From NCBI RefSeq assembly GCF_014856545.2, contig NZ_CP109811.1, positions 4,334,001 through 4,398,000 of the forward strand: a stretch of 64,000 nucleotides of DNA, given 5' to 3'. This DNA comes from Mesobacillus jeotgali. Its GTDB lineage: Bacteria > Bacillota > Bacilli > Bacillales > Cytobacillaceae. Of this stretch, positions 27,958 through 37,901 are shown one piece after another. Under the pieces are notes generated by a model. The model had not been told where the DNA came from, did not search any database, and saw only the letters and a list, made by a program, of their open reading frames with translations. The number at the start of each line of letters is the position of its first letter. The stretch's first letter is position 1. A program made the translations under genes and the position numbers.

Positions 27958-29265
27958 ATGAAAAAGAAAGCGTTTTCCTCTGTGATGACCTTGGCATTGG
28001 CAGGCGGACTGATTTTGGGAGGCTGTTCTTCCTCTACTGGTTCCTCAGGCGATGAGAAGGCGTCCAGCGGAGATAAAACTGTCGTGAAAATGATGCATCT
28101 ATGGCCAGAAGGAAGTTCAAATGCACAATACACTATTGTGGATGACATTATCAATGCATATGAAAAGGAACATCCTGATGTAGACATCCAGACCGAAATT
28201 CTAGGCAATGAGCAGTACAAGGAGAAAATCAAAGTATTATCTGCTTCAAATGAACTGCCGGATGTTGGGATCACCTGGGCTGCTGGATATATGAAGCCTT
28301 TCGTTGATGGAAAGATGTTTGCTCCATTAGATGACATTGCTAAAGAAGACAATTTCGTTGCTGGTACGCTTGATGCTTTCTCAGTTGACGAAAAGCCATA
28401 TGCTGTACCTCTTGAATTGAACATCACCCCGGTATATTACAATAAAGAAATTTTTGAGAAATATAATTTAGAAGCTCCAAAGACATATGATGAATTCCTG
28501 AATGTCGTTGAAACACTTGCTGATAACAAGGTTACTCCGATCACTCTAGGAAACAAAGACCGCTGGACTGGATCCATGTGGTATATGTACCTTGCTGACC
28601 GCATTGGCGGACCTGAAGCTTTGAACAATGCAATCAACCGTTCTGGAAGCTTTGAAGATCCAGCTCTTGTCCAGGCAGCTGAAGAAATTGAAAAGCTTGT
28701 TAAGATGAATGCATTCGTCAAAGGCTACAACGGTCTTTCCAATGATGAAGCAAAAGGTTACTTTATGAATGAACAAGCTGCTATGTACATGATGGCGACA
28801 TGGGAGCTTCCAAACTATACAACAACTCCTGATGTATCCCAGGAATTCAAGGACAAAGTTGGTTACTTCAAGTTCCCTACCTATGAAGGCGGAAAAGGCG
28901 ATATTGACAGCTATGTAGGCGGACCTGGTGTAGGACTGTTCGTATCCGAACAATCAAAGGTTAAAGACGAAGCGAAAGAATTTGTCTCCTACCTGGTAGA
29001 AGAATGGGGCAAGCGTTCCGTTGTTGACGCTGGAGTCATTCCGGCTACAGTCGTTGATACATCCAATGGCGAGCTTCACCCAATGTACATTGACATCCTG
29101 AATGACTTAGGAAACGCAACGAACCTGACTCTATATGCAGATGTTCAGATGTCTGCCAGCGTAGCAGATGTTCACTTGAACCAGATTCAAGCATTATTCG
29201 GCGGACAAACAACTCCTGAAAAGTTTGCAAAAACGCAAGAAGAAGCACTCGCTGCTGAGAAATAA
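27958..29265 (+). CDS. ABC sugar importer, solute-binding lipoprotein
   Basis: About 435 aa. Lipobox ILGGCSSS. The family 1 extracellular binding-protein fold is supported by the KVTPITLGNKDRW-type ligand segment and overall length. ATG 27958 is preceded by in-frame TTG 27955; GAGGGGG suits both. First gene of a binding-protein/permease/permease set; a terminator-like hairpin just behind it would give the usual excess of binding protein over permeases. Xylo-oligosaccharides are a likely ligand from context. Confidence 0.9.
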   Translation: MKKKAFSSVMTLALAGGLILGGCSSSTGSSGDEKASSGDKTVVKMMHLWPEGSSNAQYTIVDDIINAYEKEHPDVDIQTEILGNEQYKEKIKVLSASNELPDVGITWAAGYMKPFVDGKMFAPLDDIAKEDNFVAGTLDAFSVDEKPYAVPLELNITPVYYNKEIFEKYNLEAPKTYDEFLNVVETLADNKVTPITLGNKDRWTGSMWYMYLADRIGGPEALNNAINRSGSFEDPALVQAAEEIEKLVKMNAFVKGYNGLSNDEAKGYFMNEQAAMYMMATWELPNYTTTPDVSQEFKDKVGYFKFPTYEGGKGDIDSYVGGPGVGLFVSEQSKVKDEAKEFVSYLVEEWGKRSVVDAGVIPATVVDTSNGELHPMYIDILNDLGNATNLTLYADVQMSASVADVHLNQIQALFGGQTTPEKFAKTQEEALAAEK

Positions 29266-29277
29266 TACTTGCTTAGA

Positions 29278-29314
29278 AAGAGGGCATATTGCTGATGAAT
29301 ATGCCCTCTTCTTT
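29278..29314 (+). terminator. Intra-operon hairpin after the binding protein
   Basis: 13-bp perfect stem AAGAGGGCATATT/AATATGCCCTCTT, loop of seven, then CTTT. Probably partial termination or 3'-end protection of the first cistron. Confidence 0.8.
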
Positions 29315-29340
29315 ATAGGAAAGGAAGGCGGCTAACCAAC

Positions 29341-30219
29341 ATGAAAAATGTTATGTCGAATAAATACGTAATCGCCCTTTATACGCTTCCAGCATTACTT
29401 CTCATCCTTACCCTTATCTATATTCCCATCGCTTTATCAGGCTATTACGGTTTAATGGACTGGGACGGAATCGGTGAGATGACGTTTATTGGGCTGGATA
29501 ACTATATCACCCTCGTTCAGGATAAAATGTTCTGGACAAGTACCTATCATTCTTTTCTTTTAGCTATTTTTTCAACGGCAAGCTTGCTGCTGTACCTGGT
29601 CATTTCCCTGGTTTTAGCCAGTAAAATCAAAGGTTCGGATCTATTAAGGAAAATTTATTTAATTCCAATGCTATTATCCTCTGTTGCCATTGCCCAGCTC
29701 TGGATGAAGATTTTCGATCCAACGAACGGAATGGCAAATAAATTACTTGAGATGTTTGGTGTGGAAAATACACCCATATGGCTGGCAGATCCAGAAATCG
29801 CGTTATACGCAATTTTCATTCCAATTATCTGGCAGTTTGCAGGGTTCTATATTCTGATTTATTATGCAGCATTGAAGAATGTCCCGGACGAAATCATTGA
29901 AGCGGCAAAAATTGATGGAGCAAGCTCATTCCAGATTGCCTATAAGATCAAACTGCCCCTGATTTCTGGAATTTTTAAAGTGACAATCATGCTTGCAGTA
30001 GTTGGTTCACTGAAATATTTTGACTTGATTTATGTTATGACAGGCGGAGGGCCGAACGGGGCCAGTGAAGTAATGGCTTCTTATATGTATAAAGAAGCAT
30101 TTAAATTGAATAATTTCGGTTATGGAAGTGCCATCGGTTTTGGACTACTAGTCATCGCACTCTTCATGACCTGGTTAATTTCGAAACTAACGAAATCTAA
30201 AGACGATGTTCAATTTTAA
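29341..30219 (+). CDS. ABC sugar importer permease (MalF/LacF type)
   Basis: 292 aa with six predicted membrane spans. The EAA loop reads EIIEAAKIDGASSFQIAYKI. RBS AAGGAAGG. Pairs with the next gene as a heterodimeric channel. No ATP-binding subunit is encoded nearby, so a shared MsmX-like ATPase elsewhere is probably used. Confidence 0.9.
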   Translation: MKNVMSNKYVIALYTLPALLLILTLIYIPIALSGYYGLMDWDGIGEMTFIGLDNYITLVQDKMFWTSTYHSFLLAIFSTASLLLYLVISLVLASKIKGSDLLRKIYLIPMLLSSVAIAQLWMKIFDPTNGMANKLLEMFGVENTPIWLADPEIALYAIFIPIIWQFAGFYILIYYAALKNVPDEIIEAAKIDGASSFQIAYKIKLPLISGIFKVTIMLAVVGSLKYFDLIYVMTGGGPNGASEVMASYMYKEAFKLNNFGYGSAIGFGLLVIALFMTWLISKLTKSKDDVQF

Positions 30220-30233
30220 GGGAGTGAAACATA

Positions 30234-31127
30234 ATGAGCGAGGTTAGCACACAACCAGCAGCAACGACCCTTTCCGCACCCCAAAAAACAAAGAAATCTT
30301 ACTTGAACAAAATCGGATTTGGATTTCTTTATCTAATATTAGGGTTATTTGCTGTCATTCAAATTTACCCATTAGTATGGCTGTTGTTCTTTTCATTAAA
30401 AACCAATCAGGAAGTATTCGGCATGTCACCTTTCTCGCTGCCTCAAGATCCGCAATGGGGCAACTACACAAAGGCCTGGACTTCAGGCAATATTGGTGTC
30501 TACTTCTTCAATAGCGTATGGATCACCGTTTTATCTGTTGCTTTGACGATCATCCTGGCCAGTTTCGTGACATTTGCGGTGACACGAATGAGCTGGAAGC
30601 TTAGCGGCCTTGTTCTTGGACTATTCCTGGTCGCTTATATGATTCCATTGCATTCGACCATCATCCCTTTGTTCAATATGTACAACAACGCTAACTTAAT
30701 TGACAGCCCTGTATCGATTGTCTTATCGTATACGGCATTCAATTTGCCTTTGACGATTATGATTCTATTAGGTTTTTATCGAACATTCCCGCGGGAGATT
30801 GAAGAAGCTGCGGTCATGGACGGATGCTCGATCCACAGGATTTTCTTCCAGATTACCCTGCCGATGACCGTACCTGTTCTATCAACAACCGCCATCATCA
30901 ATATGATCTACAACTGGAATGAGTTCGTGTTTGTGAACACCTTCATCAGTTCAGATAACTGGAAGACACTGACGGTTGGGATCAATAACTTCGTAGGACA
31001 ATATTTAACAGACTGGGGAGCGATTGGAGCAACTCTAGTAATCAGTATAGTACCAATTCTGCTAGCTTTCTTGTTCTTAAGTGACAAGATTGTTGAGGGG
31101 ATGGCAGCTGGGTCTGTTAAGGGGTGA
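30234..31127 (+). CDS. ABC sugar importer permease (MalG/LacG type)
   Basis: 297 aa, six membrane spans. EAA loop EIEEAAVMDGCSIHRIFFQI. Starts 15 bp after the partner permease with GGGAGTG as RBS. Last gene of the transporter operon; a strong terminator follows. Confidence 0.9.
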   Translation: MSEVSTQPAATTLSAPQKTKKSYLNKIGFGFLYLILGLFAVIQIYPLVWLLFFSLKTNQEVFGMSPFSLPQDPQWGNYTKAWTSGNIGVYFFNSVWITVLSVALTIILASFVTFAVTRMSWKLSGLVLGLFLVAYMIPLHSTIIPLFNMYNNANLIDSPVSIVLSYTAFNLPLTIMILLGFYRTFPREIEEAAVMDGCSIHRIFFQITLPMTVPVLSTTAIINMIYNWNEFVFVNTFISSDNWKTLTVGINNFVGQYLTDWGAIGATLVISIVPILLAFLFLSDKIVEGMAAGSVKG

Positions 31128-31156
31128 TTTTGAGCTTCAAATAGATTCTTAATTAA

Positions 31157-31216
31157 AAAAATAAAGACTGTAGACACACCTCGATGAACTTGAGCTTGTC
31201 TACAGTCTTTATTTTT
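31157..31216. terminator. Bidirectional terminator after the ABC operon
   Basis: 19-bp perfect arms, the 3' one ending GTCTTTATTTTT, around a 22-nt loop. A-run on the left and T-run on the right allow function on both strands. Confidence 0.85.
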
Positions 31217-31234
31217 GACTGAGGTGAAATGGGG

Positions 31235-31369
31235 CTGTTGATTTCCGTTCCAGGCGCTTCGCTTTCCGCGGGGCGGGCGGTGAGCCTCCTCGGCGCTACT
31301 AGCGCCTGTGGGGTCTCACCTTCCCGCTGATCCCGCAGGAGTCTACGCGCCTTCCACTGCAATCAACAG
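31235..31369. repeat. 135-bp GC-rich interspersed repeat
   Basis: Ends in CTGTTGATT/AATCAACAG inverted repeats. The interior is far more GC-rich than its surroundings and holds paired segments such as GGTGAGCC/GGTCTCACC and GGCGCTACTAGCGCC. It resembles an element common between genes in many Bacillus genomes (recognised from memory). The following stretch 31370-31548 contains no gene that I can support. Confidence 0.6.
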
Positions 31370-31548
31370 GACTTCATAACTTTTTTTGGAGCAGTACTGA
31401 AAGCTCACTATAAAATAGACTTATATAGTGCATGACCAAAAATCCTGTTCCCTCACTTTTCATTGCCAGAGCAATAACTAAACCCAATGAGATTGTTCAC
31501 AAACATTCAGCAAACAGTCCCATCGGGTCCTTTTCATGATTAATATTT

Positions 31549-32172
31549 TTACTCAGATATACTTCTTTTCCTGTCCATCTTGCCGAAAACGAGATAGGCT
31601 GCGGACATGATGATGGCTGCTATGAGGCTGCCGCCGAAGAAGAAGCCTAATGCAGGAATGAATCTTATCACGAATAGCACTGCGGCGATGCCTGCGATCA
31701 TCACTATGTTTTCAATCGGGCTGATGAGCATCATCAGGAAAGAATTTTTAACGATCTGGAACCACTTCAATTCAAAGTGTACATATACCGGGAATAGATA
31801 GAGTATAGTCATGATTGCAGCGAACATAAACAAGTAGATGGGAATTTGAATGACACTTGTAAAGCCGGTTCCTGACTTTTCTACGAAAACTAGGTTAAAA
31901 ACAATAAGCCCAACGAATACAGCCACGAGCACTCCTAATCCATTGCTGCGGAAAAACTCTGATTTCCAGGTTGTCCAAAAGGTCCGAAAAATCGGGATTT
32001 CCGTTTCCCCTTTCAGCCATTTGCGAATTATTGTGAACATCGCAATCGTCGCCGGAAAAAAACCCAGGACAATGAGCCCTGCCAGTGAGAACCCAATCCA
32101 TAATAGATTTATATAGGCAAACTTCGTAATCCATTCCGTAGCTGCAAAAGCCCGGTTTGCCAATGTATTCAT
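31549..32172 (-). CDS. DUF624 (YesL-like) membrane protein
   Basis: 207 aa with about five membrane helices. The N-terminal pattern, with FFPATIAMFTIIRKW following two helices, is typical of DUF624/YesL proteins, which almost always accompany LplABC or YesMN sugar systems. Function is unknown, perhaps transporter assembly. A paralogue lies at 50781-51407 next to the second importer. Confidence 0.85.
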   Translation of the reverse strand: MNTLANRAFAATEWITKFAYINLLWIGFSLAGLIVLGFFPATIAMFTIIRKWLKGETEIPIFRTFWTTWKSEFFRSNGLGVLVAVFVGLIVFNLVFVEKSGTGFTSVIQIPIYLFMFAAIMTILYLFPVYVHFELKWFQIVKNSFLMMLISPIENIVMIAGIAAVLFVIRFIPALGFFFGGSLIAAIIMSAAYLVFGKMDRKRSISE

Positions 32173-32340
32173 CCAATCCCTCCAACTAAAACCCTTAACA
32201 TGTAATCCATTTATATATTTCTTATCAGCATACCAACTTAATAAATGAAGGCTAAAACTAGTGTTTTTATACGGATTAGCCCCTTGGTAATATTATAAAT
32301 CAGTTTGTTGAAGCGTCCATCTCCTAAATTTAAAAAAGAA

Positions 32341-32528
32341 AGCACAAAGTAATATTTGTGCTCCGATCGCTCATTCCAGAAGCCCTTCTAACCTTTGATT
32401 CATCTAGAAGGATATTGTTCGGACTCTTAGATACCCTTATGTGACACTTTTCCTTTACATAAGGGTACCGTTCACACTCATCAAGATACTTATGCAGCAC
32501 TTTTCCTCCACATAAGGGTACCGTTCGA
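32341..32528. repeat. Array of four tandem hairpins with conserved tails
   Basis: Four stem-loops begin at 32341, 32384, 32434 and 32489, spaced 43-55 bp. Their stems differ (AGCACAAA/TTTGTGCT; CCTTCTA/TAGAAGG; CCCTTATGT/ACATAAGGG; CTTATG/CATAAG) yet each is self-complementary. Tails are related: TTGTTCGGACTC..AGATA, CCGTTCACACTC..AGATA, CCGTTCGACT. The loops of the last two units share ACTTTTCCT. It lies between the DUF624 start and the aldo/keto reductase 3' end; the rest of the 390-bp gap shows no gene. Confidence 0.7.
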
Positions 32529-32565
32529 CTGGGTGCTCTGATGATTTCATACTTAAAAATTTCGA

Positions 32566-33549
32566 TCAGTATGGCCCTCTGATAAATTCCTTTACATTCT
32601 CCTGATAAAAACGCTGAATTGTCTGCAGTTCTTCTTCAGTGAATGGCTTTGTTTCCAATGTTCCAAGGTTATCCTTTACTTGATCAATGTTTTTAAATCC
32701 AGGTATGATGCAGGTAATCTCATTTTGGTCGAGAATCCAGCGCAGTGCTGCGCTCGCCATCGATTGGCGTCCTTCCACAATCCACTTTAGCTGGTCGGCC
32801 AGTTCAACACCCTTCTTGAACCCAAGGCCGGCAAATGTTTCTCCGACATTAAATGCCTCTCCATTTTCATTGAAGCGGCGGTGGTCATCCTCTTCAAACA
32901 CATGCCCTGACGTAAATTTACCAGTCAGCAGCCCGCTTGCAAGCGGCAGTCTTACCAGCAGTCCTACTCCTTTTTGATAGGCTTGAGGGATTAATGTTTC
33001 CAGCGGCTTCTGGCGGAACATATTAAAAATGATTTGCAGGCTTTTTACATTTGGGTTTTCGAGGCTGATCAGCCCTTCTTCCACCGTTTCGACACTGACT
33101 CCATAGTGACGGATTTTCCCTTCTGCTTGGAGACGGTCGAGCACTTCAAACACACTTCCATCCTTCAAAATCTCAGTAGCCGGGCAATGGATTTGATACA
33201 AATCAATCGCTTCCCTGTTCAAACGGCGAAGACTATCTTCACAATAAGACCTGACTGTTTCATAGCTGTAATTCTTCGGATCAAATATATCACCCTGGCG
33301 GCAGAACTTTGTTGCGATATGAATCTGGTCTTCCTTGCCTTTGGTGGCCTTCGCTAACAACTCTTCACTATGGCCGTCACCATAAACATCGGCAGTATCG
33401 AAAAAATTGACACCCTGGTCAATCGCGTACTCCAGAGATCTTAATGCTTCTTCATCATTAGTCTTGCCCCATGACCCGCCTATTGCCCATGTCCCAAAGC
33501 TCACTTCACTGATCTTGATCCCGGTATTTCCTAATTCACGGTAATTCAT
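32566..33549 (-). CDS. Aldo/keto reductase
   Basis: 327-aa cytosolic TIM-barrel NAD(P)H oxidoreductase. Catalytic tetrad is visible: Asp and Tyr in FFDTADVYG, Lys in IATKF, His in YQIHCP. AAGGAGATGATGAA precedes ATG. It begins 12 bp after galM and likely shares its transcript (xylA-xylB-galM-akr). A role in pentose or other sugar-aldehyde reduction is inferred from context only. Confidence 0.9.
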   Translation of the reverse strand: MNYRELGNTGIKISEVSFGTWAIGGSWGKTNDEEALRSLEYAIDQGVNFFDTADVYGDGHSEELLAKATKGKEDQIHIATKFCRQGDIFDPKNYSYETVRSYCEDSLRRLNREAIDLYQIHCPATEILKDGSVFEVLDRLQAEGKIRHYGVSVETVEEGLISLENPNVKSLQIIFNMFRQKPLETLIPQAYQKGVGLLVRLPLASGLLTGKFTSGHVFEEDDHRRFNENGEAFNVGETFAGLGFKKGVELADQLKWIVEGRQSMASAALRWILDQNEITCIIPGFKNIDQVKDNLGTLETKPFTEEELQTIQRFYQENVKEFIRGPY

Positions 33550-33561
33550 TTCATCATCTCC

Positions 33562-34596
33562 TTATTCCAATCCAAATTTATACTTTGTGATAGACGAGTA
33601 CATCTCCCCTTTGTCCAGAATCATCGATGGAAAATGTGGGTGATGAATGCTATCAGGAAAGGCTTGTGTTTCCAGACAGATTCCCAAATATTTTCTGCAT
33701 GGAACACCCCTGAATTCCCCTTCCGCCTTTAGAGAATTACCTGAGTACACGACAACAGCAGGTTGATCTGTTTCAACCGTCAGGGTGCGTCCGCTTTCAA
33801 GGTCCTTCAGAACAATTTCATGATCGTGATTCGCATCTAATATAAATGGATGGTCATATCCATGTCCTACGAGAACATTTTGTGCTTGATCCGATTCAGC
33901 GCCACTTTTTACAGTACCACCTTTTGTAAAATCAAATGGCGTATCTTTGACATCCAATATACTGCCGGTCGGCAGGAACTCCTCATCCAGCTCAAGTAAA
34001 CGCGAACTTTTCAGTTGTAAGGTATGATTTAAAACATCCCGTTTCAAGTTGCCGCTCAAGTTAAAATAAGAGTGGTTGGTGACAGTAAGCAGCGTTTTTT
34101 GATCCGTTTGCGCCCGGTACTGGATCGATAATTCATTGTCGTTGTTCAGTCTATAAGTTACTTCTATGTATAAATTTCCAGGATAGCCTTCCTCGCCGTC
34201 CCTGCTTAAATAGGAAAACAGAACACCGTCGTCAATGACTTTTGCATCCCATACCACCTTGTCAAAACCTTTCAATCCGCCATGGAGATGGTTGGTGTTA
34301 TCGTTTTGGGCCAGAGTAAAATTCTTACCATCCAGTTCAAAACTGCCGCCTTTGAGTCGTCCTGCCACCCTTCCGACAACAGCACCGAGGAAGTAAGGGT
34401 CGTTCAAATAATCATCAAGTGAGTCATGGCCGAGAACAATATTTTCAAATTTCCCATCTCGATCGGGAACAATCATTTTCGTGATAATACAGCCGTAATT
34501 AATGGCCGTCACTTCCATGCCATGGTCATTTCTCAAAGTAAAGGAATGCACAGGCTGGCTGCCAATCTGGCCAAATTTCTCTTTCAATACTTCCAT
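33562..34596 (-). CDS. galM: Aldose 1-epimerase (galactose mutarotase)
   Basis: 344 aa from ATG 34596, four bases after GAGGAGGATCTGC's purine core; an upstream in-frame start at 34632 lacks support. Family motifs: GRVAGRLKGG, NHLHGG, TNHSYFNLSG with catalytic His, and the Glu in GICLETQ. Interconverts alpha and beta anomers of aldoses, here presumably xylose fed to XylA. Located between xylB and the aldo/keto reductase gene. Confidence 0.92.
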   Translation of the reverse strand: MEVLKEKFGQIGSQPVHSFTLRNDHGMEVTAINYGCIITKMIVPDRDGKFENIVLGHDSLDDYLNDPYFLGAVVGRVAGRLKGGSFELDGKNFTLAQNDNTNHLHGGLKGFDKVVWDAKVIDDGVLFSYLSRDGEEGYPGNLYIEVTYRLNNDNELSIQYRAQTDQKTLLTVTNHSYFNLSGNLKRDVLNHTLQLKSSRLLELDEEFLPTGSILDVKDTPFDFTKGGTVKSGAESDQAQNVLVGHGYDHPFILDANHDHEIVLKDLESGRTLTVETDQPAVVVYSGNSLKAEGEFRGVPCRKYLGICLETQAFPDSIHHPHFPSMILDKGEMYSSITKYKFGLE

Positions 34597-34648
34597 GCAG
34601 ATCCTCCTCTCTTTTAAAAGAAAGCCCCACATGAAGTGGGATTCAAAT

Positions 34649-36148
34649 TTATCTCCTGAATTCTTTTAACTGGTCATTAAGCGTTCTAGTCTGTGTGTAT
34701 ACATCCTGATAGATGGAAAAGAGCTTCTTATATTGTTCAACATTTTCAGGAATTGGCTCATAGGTTTTAGACACTTGAATGAATGCTTTTGCGCAATCCT
34801 TCAGTGATGGGAACCAGCCGCAGCCATATGCAGCAAGCATCGCCGCTCCCATTCCAGGTCCCTGTTCACTAGCCAGCTTTTCAATTTTCGCATTGAAAAT
34901 GTCTGCCTGCATTTGCAGCCATGTCTCATTTTTGGCTCCGCCGCCGATGGAGATGATAGAATCAATGGTCTTTCCGCTGCTTCTAAAAATTTCAATGGAT
35001 TCATTCAGGGAGAATGTGATTCCCTCTAGCACTGCCCGTGCAAAGTGCTTGCGCTCGTGTGAAGCATCGATGCTAATAAAGCTGCCGCGAATGGCTGAAT
35101 CAGCATGCGGCGTTCTCTCCCCGACGATATAAGGAGTAAACAACAGCCCGTTGCTGCCGGCTGGCACTTCACTCACTCCTTCTAAGAACTGGTCAAAAGC
35201 CTCCTGTTTCGCAAAGGTATCCTTAAACCAGCTTAAACTGTAACCTGCTGCCAGCGTTACGCCCATCGTGTAATAAGCATTCTCTTCACCATGGTTAAAA
35301 TAATGAACCTTTCCGGCAAAATCGAGGTCATTTCTTTCTTCATAAGATAGAACAACACCAGAGGTTCCAATGCTGCATAAGCTTTTTCCTTCCGATAAAA
35401 TCCCGGAGCCAATCGCACCACATGCATTGTCTGCACCGCCAGCGAACACTTTTGTTCCTTCCGTTAATCGGGTTGCCTTCGCAAATTCAGGTGAAATGGT
35501 GCCAACGAATTCATGGGATTCCACCAATGGCGGACAGAACTCAGGAGAGAGACCAAATGCCTCGAGGATTTCCTGGCTCCATTGACGCTCAGCCACGTTC
35601 AACAACAAAGTCCCGGCTGCATCCGAGTATTCCATCTGAATCTCCCCGGTAATACGATAGCGCAAATAATCCTTAGGCAACAAAAAAGTGTTGGCACGTT
35701 CAAATACTTGCGGCTCATTTTCTTTTACCCAGAGGATCTTTGGCAAGGTGAATCCTTCCAATGCAGGATTCTTCGTTACCTCTATCAGCCTCTCCTTGCC
35801 AACAACACTGTAAATCTCCTCACATTGCTGCGTTGTTCTTGTATCATTCCATAAAATCGCATTCCTTAATACCTGATGGTTTTCGTCCAATAAAACAAGC
35901 CCGTGCATTTGCCCGGAAAAACTGATGCCTTCAATATCAGCGGCATCACCATCAAATTGCCCTAATAGTTCAGCAAGACCCTCAGTGGTTTTTTCAACCC
36001 ATTCTTCAGGGTTTTGTTCACTGTAACCTGACTTCTCAATGATAAGTGGGTAAGATTTAGAAACTTCCTTACACACTTCTCCATTTTGGTTAACCAGCAG
36101 TATTTTAACGGCACTTGTACCAAGGTCCACACCGATGACGTATTTCAT
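34649..36148 (-). CDS. xylB: Xylulokinase
   Basis: 499-aa FGGY kinase phosphorylating D-xylulose to xylulose 5-phosphate. N-terminal phosphate loop GVDLGTSAVK, the MHGLVLLD substrate segment, catalytic Asp in AGGADNACGAIG, and C-terminal IISIGGGAKN. RBS AGGAGGAT before ATG. Second gene after xylA; a small CCCAC/GTGGG hairpin with T-run separates it from galM, so downstream expression may be reduced. Confidence 0.95.
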   Translation of the reverse strand: MKYVIGVDLGTSAVKILLVNQNGEVCKEVSKSYPLIIEKSGYSEQNPEEWVEKTTEGLAELLGQFDGDAADIEGISFSGQMHGLVLLDENHQVLRNAILWNDTRTTQQCEEIYSVVGKERLIEVTKNPALEGFTLPKILWVKENEPQVFERANTFLLPKDYLRYRITGEIQMEYSDAAGTLLLNVAERQWSQEILEAFGLSPEFCPPLVESHEFVGTISPEFAKATRLTEGTKVFAGGADNACGAIGSGILSEGKSLCSIGTSGVVLSYEERNDLDFAGKVHYFNHGEENAYYTMGVTLAAGYSLSWFKDTFAKQEAFDQFLEGVSEVPAGSNGLLFTPYIVGERTPHADSAIRGSFISIDASHERKHFARAVLEGITFSLNESIEIFRSSGKTIDSIISIGGGAKNETWLQMQADIFNAKIEKLASEQGPGMGAAMLAAYGCGWFPSLKDCAKAFIQVSKTYEPIPENVEQYKKLFSIYQDVYTQTRTLNDQLKEFRR

Positions 36149-36172
36149 CGAGATCCTCCTATTCTATAGAAA

Positions 36173-36238
36173 TGGGGCTGTCTAACAGGGCTGGTCCTCA
36201 CTGCGAGGATTTACCACTTCGTTATTTAGACAACCCCA
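36173..36238 (-). terminator. Hairpin between xylA and xylB
   Basis: 13-bp arms TGGGGTTGTCTAA and TTAGACAGCCCCA (one wobble) on the minus strand, with an inner GTCCTCA..TGCGAGGA structure. No long T-run, so read-through into xylB or mRNA processing is plausible. Confidence 0.6.
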
Positions 36239-36268
36239 ATGCTTATGTTTAAATTATACTTTTACGAT

Positions 36269-37585
36269 TTAAAGTGTTTCCAGAAGGTATTGATTGATCA
36301 CTGCTTTTAAACGTTCTGTTCTGCCAGACTGGTTTTTAATCTCGGTTAACTGAAGAGCATATTCTTCAAGTTCACGGAAGTTTGTTTTACCTTCTGCGAT
36401 TTTCAGGCCGATACCAGTTGTATAGCTGCTGTAGCGTTCTTCAATGAAACTATCAAGAACCTTATCTTCGATTAATTTGTTTGCTACTTTCAGGCCGATT
36501 GCAAATGCATCCATTCCTGCAATGTGTGCGTGGAAAAGATCTTCCGGCTCAAAAGAACCTCTTCTAACTTTAGCATCGAAGTTCAAGCCGCCGCTTCCCA
36601 AGCCGCCATTTTTCAGAATTTCATACATTGCCAGTGTATTAGTATACAAATCTGTTGGGAATTCATCTGTATCCCAGCCTAGCAGTGTATCACCCTGGTT
36701 CGCATCCACTGAACCAAGCATACCATTGATGCGTGCCGTTCTTAGTTCGTGCTCAAATGTGTGGCCGGCAAGTGTTGCGTGGTTCGCTTCAATATTGAAC
36801 TTGAAGTAGTCTGTCAGATCATATTTTTGCAAGAATCCTAGACCAGTAGCAACATCAAAGTCGTATTGGTGTTTAGTAGGCTCTTTTGGTTTTGGTTCAA
36901 TCAGGAATGGTACATTCAAGCCGATCTCTTTTGCATAATCGACTGCCATATGGAAGAAACGTGCCAGGTTGTCCTGCTCAAGCTTCATGTCCGTATTCAG
37001 CAGTGTTTCATAGCCTTCACGGCCGCCCCAGAATACATAGTTTTGTGCTCCAAGTTCTTTCGCTACTTCAAGGCCTTTTTTCACCTTCGCTGCAGAATAT
37101 GCAAAAACATCAGCATTCGGAGCAGTCGCAGCACCATGAGTATATCTCGGATTCGTGAACATATTAGCCGTGTTCCAGAGCAATTTTGTCTTGCTAGTTT
37201 TCATATAATCTTTAATCATCGAAACAATTGCGTCCTGGTTTTCGTTTGATTCTTTTAAAGTGCTGCCCTCAGGAGCGATGTCGACATCGTGAAAAGCAAA
37301 GAAAGGAACATTCAATTTTTCAAAAAGTTCAAATGCAGCCTCAACACGTGCTTTTGCCAAGTCCATACCATCGAAGCGGTCCCATGAACGGATTGCAGTT
37401 CCAACACCAAATGGATCTGTGCCATCAGCTGTGAATGTATGCCAGTAAGCAACTGAAAAACGAAGAAGTTCCTCCATTGTTTTTCCATTGATTCTTTCTT
37501 CCGGATTATAATATTTAAATGCAAAAGGGTTGTTGGAGCGTGGACCTTCAAATTGGATTTTGTTCACTGATTCAAAATAAGCCAT
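36269..37585 (-). CDS. xylA: Xylose isomerase
   Basis: 438 aa, class II. Active-site segments: [13 protein letters not shown] (catalytic His), [31 protein letters not shown] (metal ligands), [13 protein letters not shown] and SVDANQGD. Converts D-xylose to D-xylulose. AGGGAGGAATTAAGGC before ATG. The promoter is covered by an XylR-like operator, and a cre-like box lies between promoter and gene. Confidence 0.96.
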   Translation of the reverse strand: MAYFESVNKIQFEGPRSNNPFAFKYYNPEERINGKTMEELLRFSVAYWHTFTADGTDPFGVGTAIRSWDRFDGMDLAKARVEAAFELFEKLNVPFFAFHDVDIAPEGSTLKESNENQDAIVSMIKDYMKTSKTKLLWNTANMFTNPRYTHGAATAPNADVFAYSAAKVKKGLEVAKELGAQNYVFWGGREGYETLLNTDMKLEQDNLARFFHMAVDYAKEIGLNVPFLIEPKPKEPTKHQYDFDVATGLGFLQKYDLTDYFKFNIEANHATLAGHTFEHELRTARINGMLGSVDANQGDTLLGWDTDEFPTDLYTNTLAMYEILKNGGLGSGGLNFDAKVRRGSFEPEDLFHAHIAGMDAFAIGLKVANKLIEDKVLDSFIEERYSSYTTGIGLKIAEGKTNFRELEEYALQLTEIKNQSGRTERLKAVINQYLLETL

Positions 37586-37624
37586 GCCTTAATTCCTCCC
37601 TGATTTGTGTTTAAAAATCATTCA

Positions 37625-37638
37625 TGTAAATGCTTACA
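37625..37638 (-). promoter_or_regulatory. cre-like box upstream of xylA
   Basis: TGTAAATGCTTACA is palindromic and matches the cre pattern except for one base of the central CG. Position downstream of the promoter would allow roadblock repression by CcpA. Confidence 0.5.
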
Positions 37639-37681
37639 AAAATTTGTTTTATCAAATATCTTTTATCCTGTTACAAATCAA

Positions 37682-37724
37682 ATTATAGCATCGCTAACTT
37701 AGTTTGTCTATCTGATAAACTAAG
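37682..37724 (-). promoter_or_regulatory. xylA promoter overlapped by XylR operator
   Basis: On the minus strand -35 TAGACA and -10 TATAAT (37682-37687) are 17 bp apart, with an extended TGC before the -10. The operator at 37698-37724 has arms CTTAGTTT and AAACTAAG separated by 11 bp and covers the -35. This resembles the known Bacillus XylR operator (AGTTTGTT-type half-sites). Confidence 0.8.
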
Positions 37725-37831
37725 ATTACAGGAAGAATTTTTGCGATATAATTTAGAAGAAGCTCTGTAATAACCCAGACATCATATATAACCTCAGGTT
37801 TGATCAGCCATATTTTTTAGCCTGCTCTCCG

Positions 37832-37856
37832 AAGTTTGTATGTTTGGCAAACTAAG
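37832..37856 (+). promoter_or_regulatory. XylR operator in front of xylR
   Basis: AGTTTG-N9-CAAACT followed by AAG at 37833-37856, same geometry as the xylA site. A TTGGCA (37844-37849) inside it could be the -35 of xylR, pointing to autoregulation. Confidence 0.7.
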
Positions 37857-37901
37857 ATTGTGATAAGATAAAATTATTATTGAATAAGGAGCTATAAATA
37901 A

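Noticed and set aside
32341..32528. CRISPR array
   Set aside because: Units are hairpins with varying stems and a loose tail; there are no identical repeats with unique spacers and no cas genes.
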